DNA from: Pycnopodia helianthoides | Lineage: Eukaryota > Echinodermata > Asteroidea > Forcipulatida > Asteriidae | DNA: 64,000 nucleotides | Assembly (NCBI GenBank): GCA_032158295.1 | Contig: CM063256.1 | Location: 2,838,034 to 2,902,033 of the forward strand | Reading direction: 5' to 3' | Shown here: positions 24,501-36,500 of the stretch, piece by piece | How the letters are laid out: every line of letters begins with the position of its first letter | Position numbering within the stretch: position 1 is the stretch's first letter | The notes under the pieces: generated by a model | Databases searched by the model: none | Told to the model about the DNA's origin: nothing | Seen by the model: only the letters and a program-made list of their open reading frames with translations | Position numbers and translations under genes: made by a program

Positions 24501-27500
24501 TGAGACTTATATCCTTGAGCAAGACACTCAACCAGAATTGCTACTCTTCACCTAGAGGTACCTGTGAGGGCAGAGATGGTTCTTGTGATTAATTTAGCTT
24601 GGTGCGCTACATACTTGGTAGCACAGGCTGTATACTCCCCAGAGAGCTGAGATGGTTTAAGGAATGAAATAAATGGCCCAGTGATCGGGAGTAATAATGT
24701 TGGAGAGCCATGAGCGTCACGAATATGAATGCCACACAAAAAGCCACTAGTTTTGTTATTATTATTTTGCTTAACCCTGGCACTATTATTGAGCTTCAGA
24801 AGCTATCTGATATTGGGCCTGGCATGATGCATGGGTACAGTTTTAGACTAAATGGTTTCAAAGATTTGGTTGAAACAAAATGGCTGCTTAACCACTTCAC
24901 GTTGGTTGCGTCTGTTGGCACACTTATATTTTGGACAGACTTACGGCGGACATTTTTTCACGCCAGGAACAACTTCCAATTCTCCTCCATTTTTTTGCTG
25001 ACATGCGGACGCCTGTTGTTTTTATCCACCCAGACTTTCCAGCATGTGGTGTGTTGAGGCAGGCACCTACTTTCGATGCTTTGTTTTACCCGTACAAAAG
25101 AACGACAACAGGTTCTGGAAAACTTGCCTTGTAAAATCCCTTTCCAATAACCCTAATTCCAGACCTTTGTCCTGTTGTTATACAAATGTGGCATACAAGA
25201 ATAGAACAGGCTGCCACCATTGTTTGTCATAACATTCGGCTCAAGGAAAGTTAAGTCCGGGCGCTCCAAGATTCCAGCATACCATCATGACCATGGCCGA
25301 GGTTCTGCGAATCACAGTGAGTGCCTAATCACACGACAACATCAAATCCCAGAACTAACTATGTGCATCTTTGTTGTCTTTCCTTTGTCAAGTCAGGGTT
25401 TCATTGTGGCAACAAAGCTTTCAAAGGAAAACAATTGCTCAAGAAGCTCCAAAAAGTTCTGGAAAAAAAAACCTACTGCGGTGGGCACGGGAAATGTTTA
25501 AAACATAGACGTGAAGTGGTCAATGATGGGGGGTTAAGTTATTTCCATGCACAGCCTACCAGGTAAAGTTTTCTTGCGGAACTCCTGCGCAGTGATTGAA
25601 GCCGTGAACATGGAATCCGAGCTGGACCAGTTCCAACCGGATAGGAGCAGTTCATCAAAGCCACATCAAAAAGGTTAATTCCTACGATCCAAAGAAAACC
25701 ACAATCATATAAATCCTGTGAAAATTTAGATATCATACAAATATTGGATGCATGCGAGTGTATTGTCACAGAATATAACCACGAGTGCTATTTGGACTAT
25801 TCCATTTTACGAGGCGAAGCTGTACACACGTCAACCACAACTTCCAGCCAATGAAAAGTCTTCATTTGACCACAGTGAGGGCACTGTTTCAGCTTGTGTG
25901 ACTTCATATGCGAGAGGTCAAGGCATGGAATTACAAGGTTGCAATGGAGGCCACGGCCTCTGGTGCCCCGGTCTTTGCATTGGTGCCCCTTGAGAAGTTT
26001 TCTCATGGACTTTAAGAGCTTGCGAAGAAGTGCCCTTTGAAAAATGAAGAATGGCCTTGCCCTCTCAAGGTGAAATTCAAGGCCTTGGGGTCCATTACTC
26101 CACCCAATAAGACAAGTGAAAAAAGTTTTACCGATGTTGTCAGTGACAATTTCTACTGATGCGTCCTTGCCGAGGTTCTGCCCGACTCTGTAGGCCATCT
26201 CCTCCAGGGACTGAATGACTTGAAACGGTCCAGACAAGGAGTCACTCTGAAACAGCATAGAGAGATTGGGAAACTTTGGAAAACACTAGGTGGCAGCAGA
26301 CAAACTCAAGCCGTAGACTGTGTCCGAATTGGCGGCTACAGCTACGGCTACGACTAGATGTCCGCGTCATCATGCGTTGAAGTATAGTGTGTCTCTAGCA
26401 ACACCCTTAGCAACAGTCGTAGCCATAGCTGTAGCCGACATTTCGAATACGGCCTTTCACGAATTCAAAGTCAACATCCCAAACTTCATTTTGTTCATAA
26501 GTTGAACTTTCACTAAGGTTATTTTAAGGTCTCATCATGGTGTGGTGCAAAAGACTGTGCAAGTCTCTTGGTATCAAAAAACGACTCGAACGAAGACTAC
26601 ATTTTCCTATGAAATAAAATCTTCTTTTCAAATTTGATTCATACACAATTTTTGAAAAGCTCTTGGTCGTTCAAATACGTTCAAGACTATACTCGACTAT
26701 ACAGGACGCAGTCTATACAAAGCATTAAAGCTAGGGCCCGTTTGATTGCCCTGGAACACTGCTAGGGGTTAATCCATTTAACTTTAAGGGAGTAACCAAT
26801 AAATAAATTCCTGTGCTTTCAACTTACTCTTTGTGCATCATTCCATGATTTAGAATGTACAGGGTCCATCAGGCTGCTCCCGATATTTGCCATTTGCTGT
26901 TAACAAACAAAACAACAGTCGTTCATACTGCAATCCTAATGTACCACAACAACCGCCAATGCAGGCTTAGAGGCAGGATTGTTAATTGTCAAAGACTAGT
27001 ATCCTCACTTGGTGTATCCCAACATATGCGTAGAATAACAAACCTGTGAAATTTAGGGCTCAATTGGTCATCGAAGTTGCAAGAAAATAATGAAGAAAAA
27101 AACCCATCCTCGTTGCATATAATTGTGCGCTTTCAAATGCCTGAGAAAAGCTTTGTCTGAAGCCTTTCTCATATATTTAAGTGAAAAATTACCTCTTTCT
27201 CAAAAACTACATTATCGTAAAAAAATTCCATTGATCCATTTCCCCCCTACCTCTAGACTGTGCTTTGAGCTGTTGAAGTCGACCCCTTCAAGGTTCATCT
27301 TGGAAACCGCCCCGAGGAACTGAACAGTAGTAGCGAGATTCAACGGGGGAATTGGTTTGTTCTTGTCCGCCGTGGCTTTTTGAAGGACTCCGAGACCAAC
27401 ATCGGTGACATGGCGTGAAATGCCTGCTCCACTGTCCCCTGAGAGGGCGCTACATAGCTGAGCTACTTCCTGTCAAAAAATGTTTTAATCATTCAGTTAT

Positions 27501-30500
27501 TTGCCAGCTATTTATACTAAGAAGGGACCCCTGCTTTAAGCCACAGCATTGCGTCAACACTCAGACTTACCTCTTGAGACAGATCACTGGCGATCTCGCG
27601 CAAAAATGTGTCAGGTGGTTCAGAATACATTGAGGGCTGAAGACCAACATCAGGGCTAATGGATTGGGGGCTAGTGGACAATGATTCAACTGGTGAACAC
27701 ACTGAATGCGCCACTGTGGATGGTTGGCGTGTAGTGGTTGGTTGACTTGTGGTGGTTGGTTGACTGGTAGTTGTTGGTTGACTTGTGGTGGTTGGTTGAC
27801 TGGTGGTGGTTGGTTGACTTGTGGTGGTTGGTTGACTGGTAGTTGTTGGTTGACTAGTAGTGGTTGGTTGACTGGTAGTTGTTGGTTGACTGGTAGTGGT
27901 TGGTTGACTGGTAGTTGTTGGTTGACTTGTGGTGGTTGGTTGACCGGTGGTGGTTGGTTGACTTGTGGTGGTTGGTTGACTGGTAGTTGTTGGTTGACTT
28001 GTGGTGGTTGGTTGACTGGTAGTTGTTGGTTGACTGGTAGTGGTTGGTTGACTGGTAGTTGTTGGTTGACTGGTAGTGATTGGTTGACTGGTAGTTGTTG
28101 GTTGACTGGTAGTGGTTGGTTGACTGGTAGTTGTTGGTTGACTTGTGGTGGTTGGTTGACCGGTGGTGGTTGGTTGACTTGTGGTGGTTGGTTGACTAGT
28201 TGTGGTTGGTTGACTAGCTGTGGTTGATTGACCAATTGTAGTCAGAAAAGCCGGTGTTGATGTTGAGTTTGTCGTTGCATTCACACATGTTCTCTGTACG
28301 CATGTATGCCTTGGATGTTGACAATTGAAATTTTCAAAGCAGCCTGGGGCAAGAAGAAACAAAACTATTTCACTGGATAAACTCATTGCCACCCATATTT
28401 TGCCGACCAACCTGAGAAAACTTCACAAAACTAATTGAGTGAACGTAATTAAGTGCTTCCTCAATCTTACTTGGGGCCTGATGCAAATTTCTTATATGCA
28501 TACTTACTGTAAAAACTTAACATTCCTGTCCGTGACCTTTGGACTTTTCTGTTTTCCATTGTAGCCTTGAGCAAGAGAGAGCACATTTGTTTTCTGTGGG
28601 TATTTCTCTGTGGGTATTTCTCTCTATTTAGTAGGGAGCATAGCTCTGTGACAATGCTCCAAATACTGTCTACCTGAGAGGGATAATGTCCTAGAGCTCT
28701 CTATGATTATTTGTTTTGTGTTTATATCATCTTTTAATCAGAGAAATATTGTACTTTTTGGAGCTAGTTGAATCAGATACTGTAAACTTGTACGTATTTA
28801 GCCAGCCTTGTGTCGACCTTTTTGCCCTTCACATAAGTGACTGTGTTGTGCTATTCGTATTGTGTGCTATTGATTTTAGGCGTCATGGTATGGATTTTGC
28901 TGTATTTCAGTGAATGCGCGTCGTTCTTAATAAGAGGACCAGCGTCCGTCCCGTGCCTCTACACTAATTAATTACTATGCATAGTCGATTATGTTACGAC
29001 AGGGATTTTATGCAAGTGGGCTCATTTGAGTTGTGGCATTCAAAATAAGCAACTGTTGTTTATTAATCTTCTTTCTTTTGGGGGGGGGGAGGTCTTCAAA
29101 TGCTATAAATGACTCCAACGGTCTTTCAACAGAAATTTTGGTGCAGTGGTATGAACTTTACACGGGTGACATGCAGTATTAAACAGTAACTCCAGTAACT
29201 CAAGGTTGAACCCCGGACAACCACGGAAAACCTCAAAAAACCTCAAGGCTAACCTCGAGGGACCGCCTGTTTATTTTTCCATAACGAGTGAGCTTTCAGA
29301 ATGAAACTAGTATATATGACCCTGTCCTTCATCTTTGAACTTACTTTCTCCATTGTTATGCACACGGCATCCATATAACTCAAGACGCAGACCTATCTTG
29401 TCAGCCTGTGGTGACAGAATGTGCAGAGTGATGTAGTCAGTTACGACTGAATACGGAAATATAGTTGTGACGATCCCGTCGGAGTCCGTGTTTAACTCAA
29501 AGACCTGGACATAAATGAGACACAAAAAGGAGATGTAGAATTATCACTGAATTGTTAAAGGGTGTGGAACCTGATTATATGGCAGTTACAGGTTGAATGA
29601 CATGACAAAATAGGGAGACCGACAACATCGCCAGTTTCCCTCGTGGTTTTTTACTTGATATTTGAAATAAAAAGTTGCATTCCCTTAAGATGATCCCTCT
29701 GCTGTCACTTCCAAGGTTGTATCGTAAACTTGGGTGTGATCCCTGGCTACACGGCAGTTACAAGTTGAATGGCTTCTGACTGGCACCCCCAAACAAAGAT
29801 ATATTGACAAAATAGGGAGACCGCCAACATAGGGCTAGATAGCTCAGCTGGTAGAGCGCAGGCACATTAATCCGGAGGTTGCAGGTTCAAATCTTGTCTA
29901 GTCAATTTTTCTTCGTTCAACCCGAAATGTTTAAAATAAATTTTGTATAGACATGTTAGATATGCTCTTAGTCTATCCAGCTGCACTCTATCAGTACATC
30001 CACTGAATGCACCATTGGTTTGTCATTTCAAGTCGGACGAGAGAAAGCCCAGAGTATTTGAAATAATTGTCTAGTATTTCTTAATAATTGGATGCACTTG
30101 ACTTCGGTTTGCAACGTTGTGATGTTGAGGAAGGAGCCCTGCCCTAAGATTTTTAATTTTTTTTCTTCTAGTCCCTTGAGAGGGTCATTTACCTTAATTT
30201 GACCACCCTCTTCCATGTCATAGTAAACATCAGAGGTGTTGTTACCGTACTCGACTGTAGCGTCTTGCACAAAGTCATGGTCGTTTATTGAAACATATAT
30301 TTGCCCTTGCGTTGACATACCCGTTACTCTTGTACTGCGGTTAAAAGCCACCTGTGGAAAGAAATTTCGATAAAAGAAAAGAGAGAGTTTGAAATTATAT
30401 ATTCTTCCAGCAAGGTGATTTATTTTTGCCTACACCAATCCCCCTGCCCCACCCCCCCCCCACTCTCACCAAAAAAATATATATTAATAATAACCATAGA

Positions 30501-33500
30501 GCTATATATATTGACTAGAGCGCTAACTTGCTCTGAGTTTAGAAGCCACCCTGGGCGCAGACATGTTTGATGTGTTGCGTGACTACGGAACAATTTTAAT
30601 TTTAAGAGAGCACACATGGCCGCGAAAATTTTGCATTCGGCGTGCGCGCTTACGTACGCGCCATATTTAATCTAACGATCATTGCTCTTGTAAACAGGTG
30701 ATTTTAGTGATGTCTTAATAAAATATGTAGTAGGTGATTCTCTGATGTTGTTACATACGTCTTAGGAAAAATGCTGAGTCGAACTAAAGCCTTGTTTGGG
30801 AGGATTCAATGCTTCAAGATGTCAAGGGGGAAAAAACGAAATCTGCTTCAAGGATACACAATATGCCGGCAAGAATGACGAACTCAAAAAAGAAACGTAT
30901 ACGCGCAAACGCACATGTTAAACATGACGCACATGACGCTCGCAGTTTGTACGCTCATTAGCAGATTGTGCGTTCTCATTTGCTGCATATTTGGTTCGAT
31001 GACGCATAGAAAAGAACAAACGCTTTATCATGCAAATAGCCGTACAATTGCCGTACAAAATTTCAAGCTTTTGTATTGGTTTGTACATAAACATGGATGC
31101 GCCCACATGGCTTCAAAACCTTAGTGCGTGTATAACGGGGTGTTAGCGCTCTAGTCAATATATATAGCTCTATGGTAATAACAAATAACCAGCGTCAAAC
31201 ACATCCGAAAAAGTCAAAACAAAATCTTCTCAAAAAAAGGTGCACAAATTGCAGACTTTTGTGTTGTGATATGCACTTTGTACTCAAAAACCTGGTTCAG
31301 TTTGTCATCCACATCTACACTGAGCATTTCCAATATTTCTCATGTCGCATTGAGAATGTTAAAATTGATATTCTATTATTATTATTATATATTTTTGGTA
31401 ATGAAATCAAGGGTGCCTCAAGAGTGAACTTAATCACTGCAGCTCGCAAGCCTGAGGAAACCTGTCAACAAGGGTGCTTGCTTTGTGAACCAGAAACACC
31501 AGGGTTTACCCCTACTCTTCCATGATAAGTATTCTTGGTTCTTTTATGTGCACTTACCAAATCCTAGTCCAAGGGACCTATGGCTTAATGTCCCATCCGA
31601 AGGACAAAGCAATTATAGAACAGTATCTTGCTTTAATGACCAGGACCTGAACCAACACTCTGCTGGGCCCAATTTCATGGCTCTGCTTAACCGCAGAATT
31701 CTGTGCTTACTGCCCATAGAACTATGTGCTTTATTGGGCGCCTTAAGCACTGATTTCAACGGTAAGCAAAGCCATGAAAGCCCCGTCAGACCAGAGAAAT
31801 GTATGACAACAGGAGAAATAAAAATTACTTCCTCTACCTTTATCCAAGGTGCTTCGTCGTTATCACCAGGAGACCAAGCCGCCTGGCCACCAAGGCGAGC
31901 CCCCTTGCGATGCCCTGTGATTCTGTCGGAGGAGGACCTTATCTGGAAATCTTTGATTGCCTTGGACTCTAGGCCGAGAGGCACCCAGCATTCTATGTAT
32001 ATTAACAAAAGTTAAAGTCATCAAAATATTCCATTAATGTGTTGTTTGTGGAGACACTTTTCCTTTTCAAAACATTGTTGACGTTTAAGTTGAGATTGTT
32101 CAACATGATTCATGAGGGAAATATTAATTTCTACCGGAACATTTCAGAAGGGAACCAGCAACGATAATCATACTCCCCATAATCGTTGGTACCCTCGATC
32201 CTCCTGGCGTAGCACTGTCTTACTTCTTAATCTTAATCTTATTTTAGTTTAAAGCCTTTGTAAAGGAATGTGGCCGTGAGCTCTGGGCCCAATTTCATAG
32301 AGCTGCTTAACAGTAAATTTAGTGCTTGCTTTGCGAGTTTCATAGCGCTGCTAACCGTAAGGAAACAAACAGGCATGCTAACCCTCCAGAGCTTACTCAA
32401 CTGTATGAAATGAATGACTAACAACACAAATCCATGGTGTCTAATATGATTGTGGATCCAGCGGCAAAAAATTCCTTAGTTACACTTGGACTCAAAGTGA
32501 ATACCAATAAACACCCTCTAATTGTTGTTCGCCGCAGTTTTTTATTAACCTTTTTTCACAAGATACCAATTTTTTTGGTGCAAGCTGGCATAATACCAAT
32601 ACCAGGCAACTTGCCATCCCCAAAACACGCACCACTACTGGGAAAAAAGCTTCCACGCTGCTGCCCCCCAACTCTGGAACAATTTACCATACAGTATCCG
32701 CCACTCTAGCTCACTAGGTACCAGTATTCAAGAAATCTCTAAAAACCCACTTGTTTAATTGATATGTTTGCTTATTCTGTTTATTTCTCTTCTTGCCTGT
32801 TGTTTTTTGTGTGTAAAGCGCTGTGGTACTTTCCTTTGTTAATAGTTAGAGCGCTAAATACCTTGTATTATTATTTATAATTCAAACCTTACATAACAAA
32901 CCTTTAAACTATTATAAACTTTAAACACTATACCGAATCAGTCCTTTCTCTATGAACGAATGGACACTCAGGTCCCAAAACATTTATCAGAATTCCATTC
33001 CCACAGGTCCAATTTAAAAAGAATAAGTGTCGCTGAATCCTGCTCAGGCACCTCAATCAGGAAAAGTTCGTTCGTCTCACGACAAATGCCGCCTAACACC
33101 CACTTACCCTCAACCAGACGAACTCGGTTGTGCTTCCGGGGGCCAAATTTGGACTTGTCTTTTCCTTGACGGCACAAACTTCGTGGCAAGAGGGAAAGAT
33201 GAACAAGTCCACGACAATTTTAGTACCTACCCTGTTGTGGTACTTCCTTCGTGGACTGATGTTTCCTTTATTGCCGCTCGTGCCGCCCAGTACTAGGTGA
33301 GCTTTAAGGATCGTTTTCAGTGACATATTGCTATCTAACCAGCTGTCTTGACGGAACTGCGAGACCGCTTCCGACACCCCCAGATGGGTGCACGGCCATT
33401 GCCCATTGATGTGCACCGTACCCGTCGCCTAGCTCCGCCTTCACGGACCAAGTCAGCGGGTGACGGCAGTACCGACAATCGGGGGCGTCGGCAATCAGCC

Positions 33501-36500
33501 CACGTTCTTTGCATTTAATTCGTAGAATGGAGGATCTAGTTCTACCTCCATGATTGTAGTATCCGTCGTGGGATGGCAACAGTCTCCAGAAATCGTTCTG
33601 CACTTTCCAAAGAGAAGTCATTGCGCTAAGGAAGAAGAGCAATTTGACTGGGCCCAAAAAACTTTGTACGACCGTAGATTTTGAAGGAGGCCCTCTTGTG
33701 GCCAAGGGTCGGACTAAACCGTGTCCTTAGACTGTGAAATCTCGCGCGTACTCGAACATTGGGTGTGCGCGAGTTTGTTTCCTTTATGCGTTTTAAGCAA
33801 TGTTCGTTAGACCAAAGTGGTCCCAAAATATTCGAATACGCGCGAGACTTGCACGGTCTATGAAGAATAACTAGACTCTGGTTCCATGTACTGTCTTTAT
33901 ATACCCTTTTTTATAGACCTTTCCATTGTTGATAAACAAACCGTGTTGGTTCAATCGTGTTAACAGATGAACAAATTCACACTTCTGCAAACTTTTATCG
34001 AAAAACAATTACGTCCCATGAGTCGCTTTTGTTTCCAACGAATTCAACATTTTTTATTGTTACAAACTGTGTATATCGTTTTTGCTTTGCATTTATGGCT
34101 TCCATAGTTTTCCAACCTTGGTTGGCAAAAACTTGCGTTGTGATGGTGCAATAGAAAGGCCTCTATAAAGTGTAAGAATCTTTGCCAGAGCCACATATCA
34201 TAAATATATAAAATGAATAGGCCTATCCTTGATTGCATGGCCTAAATAATCAATTGATATAATCATAGACGCTTGGGTTTGGTCGACTCTGGTGTCCTGT
34301 GCCAAAGCTGTTTTCTTTTTCGTTACCCATTGATCAAATGTTAAAGCTGTAACACGCGCGCCTATCCTGTCCGCCATTTTGGGAGTCAAAATTATACGCA
34401 AAGGCAACCTCATTCCCAGTGGTGATCTCGCCGCGTCATTCCCCTAACATCCCCCCTAACTCCAATTGCTCCACCATGACCATTGATCTCCATTAGTATT
34501 AACAGATACACACAAAAACACAAAAAGTATCTAAGATAATTCATGTCTCACCTTGGCACGAGCTTGATGATGTAGGCGATAGAATGGTTGATACATCTTC
34601 CACGCATGCGCACTGACCGTGATCGCAGTACGTATTTCGATTGCAGTCACTGTTCTTGAAGCATTCTGGGAAAGTTGGAAACGAATAGATGAAGTTTCTT
34701 CACATACTATTAGTTAATGTTACAGATAGTATTAATGTGTATCAAATTGTTCTTTTCATACATTAGCTCCCCTTATACTTTCCACGTAATTAATTGTCTA
34801 CTGTTTACTGACCAATTCCGGAACCGTTACTGCACGGATGATAGAACAACCATGTGCGCAAAACTAATGGTGTGTACTGCATGTATGGATGCATTCGCCT
34901 ACATCTACAGGCTGCCATTTTCAGTTCATGTGTCAATCTTTGATATTATTTTACAGTCACTTACTCTCTAGGCTTTATTATAGACCCCAAATATGGCGGT
35001 CAATGACGTCATGTACAATCCATCTATAATAGTAGCACGAACTGTAAGTTTCAAAGACTTTTTAATTATTTTTACGGCATCGTCTGTCGTGTTTGAAGAC
35101 CCGTACCTAAAGTGTACGATTGGAGCACCCCAGCTCCTACTGAAGCCTTAGTTTCGAAAAGGGCCGGTGTCCTCACAAAAATGCGTACCTGTATTAGTTG
35201 GTGCTCTGCATCCAAATAACTCAAGACGTAGCCCGACTGTTCCGCCATCTAGGATGTACAAGCGCATTTGTTTTGCAAGAAGTGACCTGTCGAAATCGAA
35301 GTCCTGCACACTAGCATTGGAATGGTTAGCGTGGAAAACCTAACGGACGATGCGAAAAATAGCTTCGTTTCATTATTTCATCATTATCGCATTACGATTT
35401 CAAATACCAGTTTTTAAAACCAGTTTCAAGGGGCCAATTTCATAGACCTGCTTGAGCAGCAAAATTATTGCTTAACAATTTCCTGCTTTATTAGCAAAAA
35501 TAAGCAGAATACCAGTCACAGATTGTACATGTGACATTGTATTTCGGCTGGTATTACTCTGGATAAGGTAAATTTTATTGTGTATAGTTTATGCTTAAAG
35601 ACACTGAACACTATTGGTAATTGTCAAAGACCAGTCTTCTCACTTGGTGTATCTCAACATATGGATAATTTACAAACCTGTACAAACTTGAGCTCAATTG
35701 GTCGTCGAAGTTGCGAGATAACTATGAAAGAAAAAACACCCTTGTCACACAAAGTTGTGTGCTTTCAGATGGTTGATTTCGAGACCTCAAATTCTAATTC
35801 TGAGGTCTCGAAATCAAATTCGTGGAAAATTACTTCTTTCTCGAAAACTATGTCACTTCAGAGGGAGCCGTTTCTCACAATGTTTTATACTGTCAACCTC
35901 TCCCCATTACTTGTTACCAAGTAAGGTTTTATGCTAATAATAATTTTGAGTAATTACCAATAGTGTCCACTGCCTTTAAGCAGCTCTTCTGTGATTTTTT
36001 TTAGAGTGGATAGTATCCCGTGATTATATAAAGATAAGTCATTACCATTTGATGCTTAATCCAATGTCCATTATCCACGTCCGACCTAAAGAGTAGATTG
36101 AACTCTAAGACGTCATTTTTTCGGTGGGGGAGACGGTGGGGCCTGCGTAGAGAGTCTCGCCAGCCAAACCGGTTCCGTGAATGAGATTTGGATCCACGGG
36201 AACGCGTCGTTGTGGTCCGGCATCCAGCCAGACGTGCCGTGGTCCAGACGAGCGGCAGTCGCCGGGTGGCCGTCCGCAGCGGAGGACGCTTCGATCATGT
36301 TATCCGGTATCAACCCGGAGTACATACCGAGCGGGTTCTCGGAACACATTGCTGAAAATTTGAAAATTGCATTCGATTGATTACTTGGGTCAGTTCAAAT
36401 CAATTTGGGTCAATTTGATGCAAGCTGACCCACACCAACATTTTTCACTCACTCTGATTTCTCACGACTTACAAACAAAAACTATAGTCTATAATATTCA

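Noticed and set aside
24710..25566. Cluster of plus-strand frames with Cys/His residues
   Set aside because: No recognisable domain, frames change repeatedly, and splice signals do not join them; kept only as unassigned intron content.
27706..28227. 173-codon plus-strand open frame of [16 protein letters not shown] repeats
   Set aside because: It is the antisense of the 18-base coding minisatellite; the minus-strand frame has flanking exons, splice sites and domains.
27567..28235. 222-codon minus-strand frame reading [10 protein letters not shown] repeats
   Set aside because: It is a second frame of the same array; only the TTTSQP frame joins the Cys module upstream and the GAIN domain downstream.
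29836..29910. Candidate tRNA gene (A- and B-boxes)
   Set aside because: The acceptor stem does not pair, the anticodon arm is irregular, and the sequence is part of a multi-copy SINE with a constant tail.
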